Source: Rhipicephalus microplus (lineage: Eukaryota; Arthropoda; Arachnida; Ixodida; Ixodidae). From it: a stretch of 64,000 nucleotides of DNA. Location of the stretch: positions 38,793,771-38,857,770 of the forward strand of contig NC_134705.1 of NCBI RefSeq assembly GCF_043290135.1. The letters are read 5' to 3'. The notes beneath the pieces were generated by a model, which worked only from the letters and a program-made list of their open reading frames with translations, did not search any database and had not been told where the DNA came from. Below, piece after piece: positions 1-11,172 of this stretch. Every line of letters starts with the position of its first letter. Within the stretch, counting starts at the first letter, position 1. Position numbers and translations under genes: made by a program.

Positions 1-30
1 AGATAGCTAACTGCGATTTCTTGTTTCTCC

Positions 31-140
31 CAACAGGTGTGAATCATATTCAAGACAGCTGATTTCTGCGGCCGTGAAAGAAAGGAGGAGGTGACCGGTG
101 TTCGCACCAAAGGAGCTCATGTCCGTACAAGTTCTCCAAG
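31..140 (+). other. Putative 3' splice site and 5' UTR part of the GT92 first coding exon
   Basis: A pyrimidine-rich run ends in CAACAG at 31-36, so an upstream noncoding exon could splice to position 37. Reading back from the ATG at 141, in-frame TGA codons occur at 75-77 and 60-62. This makes 141 the first ATG in that frame. An upstream ATG at 119 is in another frame with a poor context (C at -3). The promoter must lie outside the window. Confidence 0.5.
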
Positions 141-1057
141 ATGACCCGATGGACGCCACGGCGGTGGCGAGTCGAGAGGCGCAGAGGCACCGGCTCTGTC
201 TTTCGAGCAATCAAGGCTCTGTCACTCCTAGTCGCATTGCTTACAGTTGTTTTCTGGACGCATGCTTTTTATCGATTTTCCGGTATTACCGAACAAAACT
301 GGGAAGAAGCTGACGCTATATTTACGCCAGCTACAAAGACGGATTCCACAATCGCTGCCACGCAGTTACGCGTCAAATTAAACACCTCTCCCCGTAAGGA
401 ATCGCTTCACGAAGTTATCTTGCCATCGCCAGCATTGAAGCCACAGCTGCGCGAAACATTCAAGGAGCAACCGATGAGTTCTGGTGACTGGGTGTCCACC
501 GACACTTACCTTAGAACAAAACTAAAGCTCTTCTTGTACTCTGCGTACTTAGACGATCGCCTCGCTGTGCCCGTGGTTCGGGTTATAGGCGCATACGCCA
601 GCGTAAATGGTGCCCAAGTTTCCTGCAAGCTAGAGTATGCCAGTGAGGAAGCAAGTGTGGTCGCCGCCACGAAGAAGACCATTAATGAGAACTGGAAGCT
701 TAAGTATGGTGCAGCCTTTTTCTTGTGTCCTTATTCCGATGACTCAGACAATCCGCCACCGGTTCGCGTGCGACTCAAGGAGACTTACGAACTGCAGTGG
801 AGTCCTTCAATACCAATATGGCCTCTGGAGAGAAGACCAGGTGAAGCGACTGGGCGCTTTGCAGTCTGCGTGAAGCCCCTGCACTACAAGTATGACAGAG
901 TGTCGTGGCTGGCAGAGTTTGTAGAGTTCCACAGAATTGTTGGCGTAGATCGATTCTTCTTCTACAATCACAGTATAGGAAGCAACGTAGACAGATTGTT
1001 GCGTGTGTACATGGAAAAAGGTGTCGTCACGAGCCTTCCGTGGAACCTGGACATCAA
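141..1057 (+). CDS. Glycosyltransferase family 92 protein, coding exon 1 of 3
   Basis: Encodes residues 1-305 and two bases of codon 306. The start has A at -3. The N-terminus is basic (about residues 1-25), followed by a hydrophobic segment at about 26-44: the layout of a type II Golgi membrane anchor. A lumenal stem follows, and from about residue 240 the GT92 (DUF23) catalytic domain begins with CVKPLHYKYD and EFVEFHRIVGVDRFFFYNHS. The exon ends at a strong donor (CAA|GTGAGT, phase 2). Known GT92 members such as C. elegans GALT-1 add galactose to core fucose of N-glycans. The substrate of this protein cannot be read from sequence; galactosyl transfer in the Golgi is an inference. Confidence 0.9.
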
Positions 1058-2165
1058 GTGAGTTTATGAAGAAGAACAGCGAATGCTTATTTTGAATAGC
1101 CTTTGTGCACAAGCGCATTTGAAGTGATTGTGTTTTATACATTACTTTTAAATGTTAGCTGCTGCACAAGTTGTCACATGTGTGAAACCCATTAAGCTTC
1201 ACGGCACAACATTAAAGTTATGACTCATGCAGACGTAGTTTTTAGTCAGTTTTAAATTTTTACTTGCATTCCAGTGCAGCGCAAACAATGCATTATGCCG
1301 CCGTTTCCTTGAGGTACAAACCATCTTGGTGCTGCAATGAATAAATCTGTATGTACAGGTCAATACAGCAAACGGCAGAAGTGTAAGGCGCCAAGGCACA
1401 CGCCAGTGCATAATATTATTGCCTCTTGAAAGAAACGCCTGGTCTTGAAATTTTACCATTATTTTCAATCTTCTTTTTATGACTCTATGTTTACTTATGT
1501 TTCTCGCTCATATAATGTCTTGCCATGAAGTACTTTTTTTGTTGTGTTCCATGCCTCAAAACTAGAACATAGCTTAAGCGCCTAAAATACCAAAATTAGG
1601 CTTGGAGAATGGTGGCTCTTTGTACTCGCATGTTAGCAAAAGGAAGTTCCAGAACCTCTTCAGTATATGACTAAAAAAGAACGTCAAAAGTCAGTACGTT
1701 AACGATTTCCGTTGGCATGCTCAATTTTTTTCGAACTGCTAGGTTACCATCTCTGCAGTTCTATTGTCTAAGTCTTTTGTGTATCTTCGAAAGAGGCAAT
1801 TATATTGCTGTGGTATTCCATCTTTTGTCTGATATATCACCATAAGAAAAACCATAATAGATTATAAACAAAACAAGAGCAAATAATAGCCGAACATCGA
1901 ACTTAACTTAGGCTGTAGCCGTTGACTCGCTCCTATAAAAAATTTTATGATTTTTACTCGGAACCATTAAAGAACTTCACTAGGCATGGGCTATTTACTG
2001 GTTTATTAGAGAATACCTAATCGTTTCCTTTTAGACTTCACCGCATGGGTCACACTCATAAGGAACCTGTTAGTCACCTATTATTACTTGTTTTGAATTA
2101 CTCGTTTTCGAGATTACTTTGAATTTCGCATATACGTATGTATTCAAACTATTCTAACTATTCTA
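1058..2165. other. Start of intron 1, no recognised element
   Basis: AT-rich intronic sequence after the GTGAGT donor. The short open frames here have no domain or family resemblance. I see nothing I can name. Confidence 0.6.
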
Positions 2166-3343
2166 ATAGCTCCCCGAAATACACAAGGCAGGTAATCCTG
2201 GACGTCCGATAGTATCCAGTAACAGCACATCAACAGAAAATATATCAGAATTTATCAATTCCTTAATAAAAATATCCCCCCAAATTTTCCCTATTACCTA
2301 AAGGACACAAACCACTTCATCTGCGAAACTTCAAGTCTCGACATCCCAGGCGGCAGTTTTCTGGTGACCATGGACGTCTGCTCACTGTACACCAACATAC
2401 CCCACCATGACGTAATAGCGGCTATGGTTTCTGAATATGTAAAATCTGACTCATCAACTAGTGTAAGTGGCGAGGTACTGTTTACACTTCTTGAACTTGT
2501 ACTAAATTATAACCATTTGAGTTCAATGGCAAGCATTTCCTTCAGGTCAGTGGCACTGCAATGGGCACGAAAATGGCCCCAAACTTCGCGAGCACCTTTA
2601 TGGCTTCACTTGAAATCCCATTCATTGAGGGACGCACCTTGAAACCTTTCTACTACAGAAGATACTTAGACGATATTTTAGGGTATGGAACCATGATGAG
2701 GGAAGTCTTTTCCGCTTAATAGAGGATTTTAACAAGTGCCACCCGTCAATAAAATTCCCGCACAAAATTTCCGAAACTAGCAATAACTTTTTGGACATCA
2801 CTGTCAAGGTCGAAATGACCGCTTGTCAACAAACCTTTACAAAAAGCCTACAGACCGTCAAATGTACCTACATTTCAAGAGCATCCACCCAAAGCTTTGC
2901 AAAACTGGTATTCTATATTCTCAGGCCTACCGGTACCGAAGAATATGCACTGATATGCGGGAATTTGACAGACACGCGGAACACCTAAAGCATTCCTTAT
3001 GGAAACAAAATTATCCGGAAGACATTATTGATGATGCCATACTACGTGTTTGCAACGTGAACAGAAATGATATAATTAAGGGACCAAACAGAGTATCTAA
3101 AACGACTTCCCAAACGAACTTTGTACTAACTTACTCCTCATCAGAGCCACGAACCAACAACATATTTTCCCGCCATTTCAACATAATCAGGCAAAGCAAA
3201 CGACTAAATTCTATTTTCGCGAAGCCACCTCACGTGGTGTACTGCCGGGATAAAAATCTGAAGGACATTCTTGCAGGAGCAAAAAACAAACACCCCCAAA
3301 TTTCAATCAGGGTGCCATCCCTGCGGAAAAGCTCGATGCAAGG
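2166..3343 (+). pseudogene. Penelope-like element, 5'-truncated reverse transcriptase part
   Basis: Frame by frame this reads as Penelope-type reverse transcriptase. LPEIHKAGNPGRPIVSSN starts near 2170, MDVCSLYTNIPHHD at 2367, a GTAMGTKMAP-like motif near 2550, a YRRYLDDIL-like motif near 2655, and a long C-terminal part with KPTDRQMYLHFKSIHP from 2838. The protein is spread over several frames, so it is broken by frameshifts, and its N-terminal part is missing. The sequence stops at 3343 where a LINE has inserted and resumes at 8650. Penelope elements pair this RT with a GIY-YIG endonuclease, which is present after the interruption. Confidence 0.88.
3332..3343 (+). repeat. Target-site duplication, left copy, of the I-type LINE
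   Basis: CTCGATGCAAGG here is repeated exactly at 8650-8661 on the far side of the LINE. Removing the LINE and one copy restores the Penelope cysteine-rich linker (PCGKARCKVCPQM) in one frame. Confidence 0.93.
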
Positions 3344-3440
3344 CGAAGTGATTTTGGCGTAGAACATTGCTGCCACTATCTGTAATTTTTCAAAGTTTTT
3401 CTGCGACTCTGTGGAAGACACCGTTCCAGTGACTGCGGCG

Positions 3441-4807
3441 ATGGACGTGGATTCGCCTGGGCTTCCACCGCAACCATCGACGTCGTCCGCAGCTACCATG
3501 ATAAAGGGTACGGGCCACCCGAGTGATGCTGACAGCAAAGACACGCTGATTTACTCTACGGCCAGCGACGAGAGCTCCGATGAAGGCGACTTCGTGCCTG
3601 TGACAAGGCGGCAGCGAAAAAGAAGACTGGTGATGCCGTCTCCAACAACAAGTAAGAATGTGACGACGACGCGAGAGCACACGATATACACAATTCTGTT
3701 TTGCCGGTCGATGCGGCTCATAGTCTCAACCGGCTCAATCGTCAAGTCACGTCTAGGTTTCTCGAGGAACTCGCCCAGGGAGAGATCGCGGACGTGCGGA
3801 TCAATGGCCGTAAGAATATCCTCACCGTAGACGTCACTAAATGAAGCACATTGGAAGTGCTGAGCAAGGTCAAGATGTTGGATAACATCAATGTTCGCTC
3901 ATATATACCTGATGGCCACGACTCTACGGCAGGCGTCATTTACGACGTCGACATTTCCATCAGAGAAAGTGACTTTGCTGCTCTCATCAAACTGGTGTCT
4001 GCAGAACTTACTATACTGCAAGCTCGTCGCCTCGGCAAATCACGCTGCGTGAAGCTCGTGTTCAAGGGTGACAGCCTTCCATCGCAAGTCAAGGTCGGCC
4101 GTTTTCGACACACAGTGCGACCCTTCGTACCGAAGCCCCTTCAATGCCGGAAATGTTATAGATTGGGACATGTCAGTGCTGTTTGTACAAACCTAGCTGT
4201 GTGCTCGCTATGATCAGAATCACATAGCGCAGACGCTTGCCAGGCAGAACTTCGAAAATGCCGAAACTGTCATGGCCCTCACCAAGCATCGTCGAAAGAT
4301 TGCCCAATCATGAAAAAGGAAATGCAAGTGTTGAGTCAAATGGTCCGGGATGGCTCAACTCACAGGGAGGCCGCTGCCCAAGTACGACGCCGGCGGTCTC
4401 GTCGCTGGAGGCCCCTGATGAGACCCAGTGCTGAAGCAAGGATTGAACCTCACCAAAGGACCGTCGGCATACCACCTCAAGCGTCCAGACACGCCGACAA
4501 CAAATCCTCCAAGCAAGACAAGAGCATCACCGGCTCGCCTGAAGCATGGCCAGCGCTGCCAACGATAGAACCACCGTCTGATCCGCCGCATCGCTCGTCT
4601 ACAATCACTTCGGAACGAGAATGCGGTGATAGTCGTGACAAAGAAATCGTAGCCATGGTAAAGGCCCTTATGAGTACCATTCGTATGCTCCTCACTAGCA
4701 TTGACAGTCCGGCTGCAAAGAGTGCACTTCAGTTAGTGGATGCGCTGAAGCCGGTGCTATCAAGTCTGGAAAGGCACCATGGCTCCGCCTCTGCAAGCCT
4801 TTCGTAA
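3441..4807 (+). pseudogene. LINE ORF1 (gag-like nucleic-acid-binding protein), broken
   Basis: Begins at ATG 3441 (MDVDSPGLPPQPSTSS), the same start as in the reverse copy at 48253. A Ser/Asp-rich N-terminus is followed by an RNA-binding-like region (3851 on) and CCHC knuckles (CRKCYRLGHVSAVC near 4150, CRNCHGPH near 4265), then a basic tail. A frameshift lies between about 3650 and 3850. An in-frame TGA at 4211-4213 interrupts the second half, which otherwise stays open to 4807. ORF1 proteins of this group bind element RNA and form particles with it. Confidence 0.82.
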
Positions 4808-7800
4808 AGAGGTCAAAGGAGCTTCGATATTTCAGTGGAATGCCCGAGGCCTCAAGCCCCGCATTTCTGATATACGACAATTTGTGTTCAAAAACCAGTT
4901 TCCTATTATTGTTATCTGTGAGCCAAGGCTACACAATGCAATACGACTATCCAGGTACGAAGCTTTCAAGTCCACTACCTGCAACGAACAGAGTAAAGTC
5001 ATTGTATATATCAGTTGCGACCTTACCTATATCGAGCACCGTGTAGCACCTCACGATGACAACCGGTATGTCTGCTTGACAGTTAAACGTAGAGACCTCA
5101 ATTTCACGCTTGTAGGCGCATATATATCACCATAAAACCATTTTGAACCTGAAAGACTACGTGCACTGTTAACAGCCACACCTGGACCTCGGATCATCAC
5201 CGGAGATTTCAACACTCACCACCCACTATGGGGAAGTCAGAAGACAGACAGTCGCGGAAGGCAAGTATTCTCCATTGCTCTGGAGCAGCAGCTGCTTTGT
5301 GTAAACGACGGAAACCCAACGTTTCTACGGGGAACGGGATACAGCAGCTGCCTTGACTTGACATTTGTTTCACGAAGCCTAAATGGAAATGTCAAGTGGT
5401 TCGCAGACTATGAAGCTCATGGAAGCGACCACATACCAACTTATTTGAAGATCAAGAGCCTGGAAAAATCGCCAAACTACGACACTTCGACTCGCATCGA
5501 CTGGACAAAGTTCAGGTCACTGACGGAAAAAAGGTGTCAAGAAAAAAAACGCCTCCTCTTGACACCCTCGAGGATATGATTAGAGGTGCTACTCAAGAAG
5601 CGACCTATCATATTCAACATACTTCAGAATATTGTCAATATCAAGCGGAATCGGAACGGCTCAGAGCGATCCGTCGTCGCGCAGAAAGAAGATATAGGCG
5701 CACTAAGTCCATTCACGACTTGAGGGAGGCAAGGCGCCTACAGAAAAAAATTCAGCAGCGAATCATTTCACTTCAATCCTTTCGCTTGAAACATCTGTGC
5801 GAATCTTTGGATCCACACAAGCCTTTGACGCAGACATGGAGGATCGTCCGTGGCCTACGAACATCGCCACATCAACATCGCCCCTTCAAGTGTCTTTCTC
5901 TCCACCAAGTACGCACCGAAATTGAAGGAGCAGAAGATTTCTGCATGAAAGTTGCCGGTCATGCGTCCGCGTGCACCACGCGCCACCTAGAAAACGCTCC
6001 AGTTTCCAGAGATTCAAGAATGGACACCTTTTTCTCTCTAGAGGAACTACAAGCGGCCTTAACGGCATGCAAACGATCTTCATCACCTGGTCCGGATGGG
6101 ATCACGTACATGGCTCTTTGCAACCTCGGAGAAGCAGCTCGACGGGCCCTTCTATTCGTGTACAACGACTCGTGGAGCAGTGGATTTATTCCTCATTCAT
6201 GGAAATCCAGCCGCCTCTCCCTGTGCTTAAACCAGGTAAATCTCCTTTGCACTTGACCTCTTATCGCCCCATCGCGCTTACCAGCTGTTTCGGGAAAGTG
6301 ATGGAGAGGATGATTTTGACTCGCCTAGAGTGGTACCTGGAGCGCCACGATGTATGCCCTCATGCTATGACGGGCTTTCGGCGTGGGCGGTCCGCAATTG
6401 ATAACGTTATAGACCTGGTCTCATCTGTTCAGCATCAAAAAAGACTGAAACGTTTATCTGCGGCGTTGTTCTTGGACGTGAAAGGTGCATACGATAACGC
6501 ATCACATGAAGTCATTCTGGATGTCATGGAAAATGTTGGATTAGGGGGTCGGGTTTACCAAAGGATCCACGGCTATTTGAAAGGCAGAACTTTCTTTGTA
6601 CAGACGGAGAATAGCACAACAACGCACCATTGCAACCGTCGAGGTGTGCCTCAAGGCGGTGTTCTTAGCCCCACACTTTTCAATCTAGCGCTACTCGGCC
6701 TGGTTGATGCACTTCCAGAATCAGTCAATCTATCAATATATGCAGATGGCATCTGCATCTGGGCGTCAGGCGTAACACGCCTTCATTTGCGTGCCCGGCT
6801 TCAGAGAGCGGCTAAAATAGCGACAAAGTACCTGGAAGAATGGGGACTAGAGCTGTCATCAGAGAAATGCTCGCTTATAGCATTCACGCATAAGGCTATG
6901 AGCCCATATGTTATTAAAATCAACGGACACTCGATCAACTACGTGAAGACCCACCGATTCCTTGGAGTCATAGTTGATCGCGACCTCTCCTGGAGCCCTC
7001 ACATCGCCCACATGAAAACTAAACTCACCATGATCACCCACGTACTGAGGTTTCTAGCTGGAAAAACGTGAGGTGCACCTGTACAAGCAATGCTCCAACT
7101 CTACACTGTTTTGTTCCTCGGTTATATGCGATACGGCTTACCCGTGCTTTGCGGGATCCGAAGAACTAACTTGCGCGTCCTCCAGTCAATCCAAGCCCAA
7201 GCCCGGAGGATATGCCTTGGTCTCCCGAGATGCGCGTCTACAGCAGCGACAGTCATCATTGCGCGTGATTATCCAGTCAACGCATACATCCGCGTAGACG
7301 CTTTGAGAATGCACATAAGACACTTCGCTCGGCTTCCATCTCATCACCTAGCCTCACTTCGAACTTCCAGGCCCCACTCAGCGTTCAGCGCCACTGTAGC
7401 TCAGCATCGCGCAGTGCTTCCATTGTACTTCACGCATGCAGCACAGCTGCCGATACCATTATGGTGCCTACACCCACTCAAAGCTCTTCTTACAATTTCT
7501 GGCATCCAAAATACAAAAAAGGTCGTCGCATCTAGCCCTGAAACAGGCCACATTACTTTTCCTGCAAGAGAAGCGCAACGGACGCCTTCACATTTACACG
7601 GATGGCTCGGTGTCTTCAGTAAGCTCTGCAGGGGCGGTGGTTATTCCCGCGAGGCACATCCCAATTAAATTCATGACATCGCATTTGACGTCATCGACAG
7701 CTGCAGAACTTGCAGCCATTCGTGCAACTTTGAAGTGAATAGTGAAAGAACCTTCGGGAATTCGGTCGATCTTCTCGGACTCGAAGGCATGTATTCAATG

Positions 7801-8460
7801 TCTTATATCACCCTTTCGCCATGAACATGTAATGAACAGTTGGTAGCTGAAATAAGGCTTCTTCATCACCAAGCAACTGAAAAACAGCACAGCAGAGTGT
7901 ATCAGTGGATACCAGGTCATTGCGGTATATATGGCAATGACCGCGCAGATGAGGCCACTAGATCTGCACACGATGGTACCCAATACACAGCCATCCCGTT
8001 CTCAAGAACCGACGCAGCTACATGACTTCGTTCGCTTGCACGTGACCTCACACTGGTAAAATGGAACTTGACAGACTTCACAAACGCGCGCCTGCATAAC
8101 TTGGATCCCGATCTGCAGCTTCGTCTTCCCCCAAGGATATCTCGAGCTGAAGAGACTCTTCTATGCCGCCTGTGGCTTGGAGTGGCCTTCGCGAACGCAT
8201 ACTCTTATCTCATCGGGATGGCCAGCTCTCCTACATGCACTTACTGCAGTTGCGAAGAAACCATCGCCCACCTTCTGTGTGAGTGCACTTATTCCAACGT
8301 GCAAAGTCAAGAACTCACTGCAGCTCTGGATAGACTAGACAATCGGCCTTTGTCGGAACAAAGGATTCTGGGTCATTGGCCGAGCTCATCCTCAGCCCAG
8401 AAGGCTTTGAAAGGTTTGTTGTGCTTTTTGCGGACAACTGGCCTCAGAGACAGACTTTAG
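4779..8460 (+). pseudogene. LINE ORF2 (endonuclease, reverse transcriptase, RNase H), broken
   Basis: The endonuclease runs from about 4818 (FQWNARGLKPRISD) through ITGDFNTHHPLWGS and GSDHIPTYL near 5425. A TAA at 5133-5135, probably from CAA, interrupts it. RT blocks follow: SSPGPDG near 6085, SYRPIALTSCFGKVMER near 6260, FLDVKGAYDNASHE near 6475 and RGVPQGGVLSP near 6640. The catalytic YADD box reads YADG (GGC at 6748-6750), which alone should abolish polymerisation. RNase H has IYTDGS near 7595 and WIPGHCGIYGNDRADEA near 7905. A Cys/His region (CTYCSCEETIAHLLCEC) ends the frame at 8460. Several frameshifts separate these parts. Confidence 0.87.
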
Positions 8461-8649
8461 TGTCTTATACTCTTTGATGTTGCCTTTCCTCTGTCGCAAT
8501 TTTTTTTGTAATTTCTCCCATTCTTCGCAATATTTCTTTTTAACATCTTTCATTCCCTCACCCCTTTCCCCAGCACAGGGTAGCCAGCCGGTCTAAGAAC
8601 TGGCTAACCTCCCTGTCTTTACGCTTAAACATTCTTCCTCCTCCTCCTC

Positions 8650-9693
8650 CTCGATGCAAGGTATGCCCACAGATGGTCACAACACGTGAATCCAAAGCGA
8701 ACTTCTCGGATTTCAAATTCTGCATAACTGAAAGCCTTAATTGTGACTCCAGTAACGTAATATACATGCTACATTGCAACATCTGCGGACAAGAATGTAT
8801 CGGCCAAACAGACACGCCATTTCGGCTGCGGTTCAATAATCACCGTTACCACGCCACTTCACTGCCGAAGCTACCTTTATCTAGACATCTGCGCCTGCCA
8901 AACCACAGTTTTGAAAATATCAGCGTAACTCTTTTGCAGTCCGGTTTCTCAAACAGACGCGAGCGCGAACAGCGTGAGGCATATTTTATTTTCAAATTTC
9001 GAACATTAGTAGCCGGCATCAACGAGGACCCTGGAAAACTCAACTGCCTCCGAGAAGTAAGCAAGGAGGAAATTGGTGACAAAGATTGATAGCTGGAGAC
9101 CATGCTTTTTTCTGACTGACCTGTACGTGCACACTTTCCTGTCTTGTTTTTTGTTTTTTATTTTTCTTCCTTTTTTTCTTCCTTTTTTCTTTTTTCCACA
9201 TTCACATACAAAGTGTTTACGTTCGCCTACCACTTGATGACCATTGAAGGGAAATGGACGAAGATTAAAGGTAAAGAACCGACCGACCCATTAACGGGAA
9301 TCCCTTCCTTTATGCACGCGAACCCTCCCGGCACCGCGGCGACAATCTTGGGTGGCCCGACACACGTCGAGAACTGAACAGCACGTGATAAGAACCGTAT
9401 GTGGACGTACACGGACAGTTGGTTTTGTTCTCAGTGTTGACAGTGGTTCTTCCTCTTTTTTACTTTCTTTTTTCTTTTTTTTTCTTTTTGTTTTCGTCTT
9501 TTTTCTTCTTTTTTTCTTTCTTTCTTTCTTCCTTTTTTTAGTTCCCTCTCACTCTTGCAAACCTCTTTCAAGGCAAGAGGGACGCGGCAGCAACGAAGTT
9601 TGGAAGTTCATGTCAGTATAACGCATCCTCTGATGAAGGGAGGACCCCTCCCGAAACTGTTGGGAAATAAATATATTTATCCTTGTTGACAAC
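8650..9693 (+). pseudogene. Penelope-like element, 3' part with GIY-YIG endonuclease
   Basis: Starts with the right copy of the target duplication and continues the Penelope frame: KVCPQMVTTRE, then VIYMLHCNICGQECIGQT, a GIY-YIG-type core, with downstream RLRFNNHRYH and a conserved C-terminus ending at 9089. The GIY-YIG nuclease is the endonuclease of canonical Penelope elements. The noncoding part that follows is rich in T and C runs (9141-9200, 9450-9540). It ends in a hairpin and an AATAAA at 9666-9671. Confidence 0.83.
9621..9671 (+). other. Hammerhead-like core hairpin near the Penelope 3' end
   Basis: CTGATGA (9630-9636) is followed by a 6 bp stem (GGGAGG 9638-9643 with CCTCCC 9647-9652, loop ACC) and GAAAC (9653-9657). 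These are the conserved boxes of a hammerhead ribozyme around stem II. An extra A at 9637 and no clear GUC or UH cleavage box after GAAAC argue against activity. Hammerhead motifs are known in Penelope-like elements, so a decayed relic is plausible. Confidence 0.4.
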
Positions 9694-9756
9694 GCCCCCG
9701 TTGTGCCATATCCCATACCTTCACGAAGACTAACTGGCCCATTGAATTGTTACTCC

Positions 9757-9759
<3 letters not shown>

Positions 9760-9815
<56 letters not shown>
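9760..9815. repeat. (TA)n microsatellite
   Basis: About 28 uninterrupted TA units directly before a SINE copy. Confidence 0.97.
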
Positions 9816-9823
<8 letters not shown>

Positions 9824-9964
9824 TTTGGGGTTTAACGTCTCAAAACCACCATATGATTATGAGAGACACCATAGTGGAGGGCTCTGGAAATTTCGACCAC
9901 CTGGGGTTCTTCAACGTGCACCCAAATCTGAGCGCACGGGCCTTACAACATTTCCGCCTCCATC

Positions 9965-9966
<2 letters not shown>
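9816..9966 (-). mobile_element. Tick tRNA-headed SINE (Ruka-like), truncated, reverse orientation
   Basis: Matches the SINE at 32463-32700 in the part covering GGGGTTTAACGTC, AACCACCATATGATTATGAG, GACCACCTGGGGTTCTT and CATTTCCGCCTCCATCG. It breaks off before the tRNA-like head, where a second (TA)n run begins. Confidence 0.85.

Positions 9967-10016
<50 letters not shown>
9967..10016. repeat. (TA)n microsatellite
   Basis: About 25 TA units. It separates the truncated SINE from the left end of the Ty3/gypsy element and has replaced the ends of both. Confidence 0.97.
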
Positions 10017-10018
<2 letters not shown>

Positions 10019-10199
10019 CTGCTCACAAACGTCGCCTCCACACTTCAGATATACTTCTGGAGCCCCTGACAGTAACAACAACAAACGACACTTTTTCAGC
10101 TTAATAACGCTCATGAAACGGCTTGAGGCGTTGGACATCGACGACTTCAGGTCGCGATCGGCGCCGTTGAGAGTTCGTAATGCCGTCGAGGACAACCTC

Positions 10200-10943
10200 T
10201 CAGTCGAGTGGGTCGATACGTCGTACTACCCTGTATGGTCCGAAGTACCCTTGCAGAAGTTTTTCACCGAGTCCACGTCGGCGTAATGGCGTCCAAACCC
10301 AAACACGTTCACCAGACTGGTATTTCACGAAGCGTCGTCGAAGATTGTAATGGCCGCTGTTCGTCGTCTGTTGGTTTTTGATGCAGAGGCGGGTGAGTTG
10401 TCGCACCTCTTCGATGCGCTGAAGGTACTCGCTCACATCGACGTTTTCTTCGTCGGTGATGCTGGGTAAATTGGCGTCGAGCATCGTCGCCAGGGTTCTT
10501 CTGTGGACCAGATCGTACGGCGTCATTTGAATTGTTTCTTGAACGGCGGTGTTGTATGCGAAGGTCAAGTACAAAAGGATGGCATCCCACGTCTTGAGTT
10601 CGACGTCGACGTACATGGCCAGCATGTCGGCGATGGTCTTATTGAGACGCTCGGTGGGGCCAATGATCTGTGAATGGTAGGCAGTGGTCCGGTGGTCACT
10701 TGTCTGGCTGTACCGCACGATGGATGGAGCCAGGTGCACCGTAAAGGCCGCACCTCTGTCAGTAATGAGAACCTCTGGGCCTCTGGGACGCAGGACAATG
10801 CTTTCCACGAAAAATTTGGCTACCTCAGTGGCAATGCCTTTCGGAAGGGCCCTTGTCTCGGATTTGCGCGTGAGGTAGTCGGCAGCCACGACGATCCATT
10901 TGTTCCCGGAGTTTGACGTCGAGAATGGCCCCAATATTTCCAT
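10200..10943 (-). pseudogene. Ty3/gypsy integrase fragment
   Basis: The 247-residue frame starts inside the integrase core (MEILGPFSTSNSGNKWIVV, matching the DLLGPF...GNKWIVV block) and runs through ITDRGAAF, TTAYHSQIIGPTERLNKTI and a C-terminal barrel-like region ending GPYRVVRRI. The second catalytic Asp (TDRG) and the Glu (PTERLN) are visible. The first catalytic Asp and the HHCC zinc finger are upstream in a broken frame. Integrase would insert element cDNA; this copy is a relic. Confidence 0.85.
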
Positions 10944-11172
10944 CTTGATTGCTGGAATGGCCGGTGAGGTGGCTTGATGAGCTGGAGAAGTCAGGCTGGC
11001 CTAGTCGCCGGTGTATTTTGTCATTTGCATTCCCGGCATGTCTTCACATAACCAGTGACGTCGGTAAAAAAGCGTGGCCAGTATTACTTCTCCTGTATTC
11101 TGGCGAGCGTATGGGAAACACCAAATGTCCAGACTTCGGGTCGTCATGTAGAGCAGCAAGAACGTCTGGACG

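Larger units (their letters stand above)
3344..8649 (+). mobile_element. I-group non-LTR retrotransposon (LINE), near full length, inactive
   Basis: A 5.3 kb insertion flanked by a 12 bp duplication. It holds a gag-like ORF1 with zinc knuckles, then ORF2 with APE-type endonuclease, reverse transcriptase, RNase H and a C-terminal Cys/His region, then a 3' UTR and a (TCC)n tail at about 8630-8649. RNase H after RT plus a gag-like ORF1 points to the I group rather than CR1 or RTE. A second copy of the same family lies at 43070-48415 in reverse. Both reading frames carry stops and frameshifts, so this copy is dead. Confidence 0.88.

Noticed and set aside
9144..9621. Phe/Leu-rich open frames (9144-9377, 9352-9621)
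   Set aside because: Produced by T/C-rich low-complexity DNA of the Penelope 3' region.
9747..10286. 179-codon frame with Tyr-Ile repeats
   Set aside because: A translation of (TA)n microsatellites and a SINE, not a protein.
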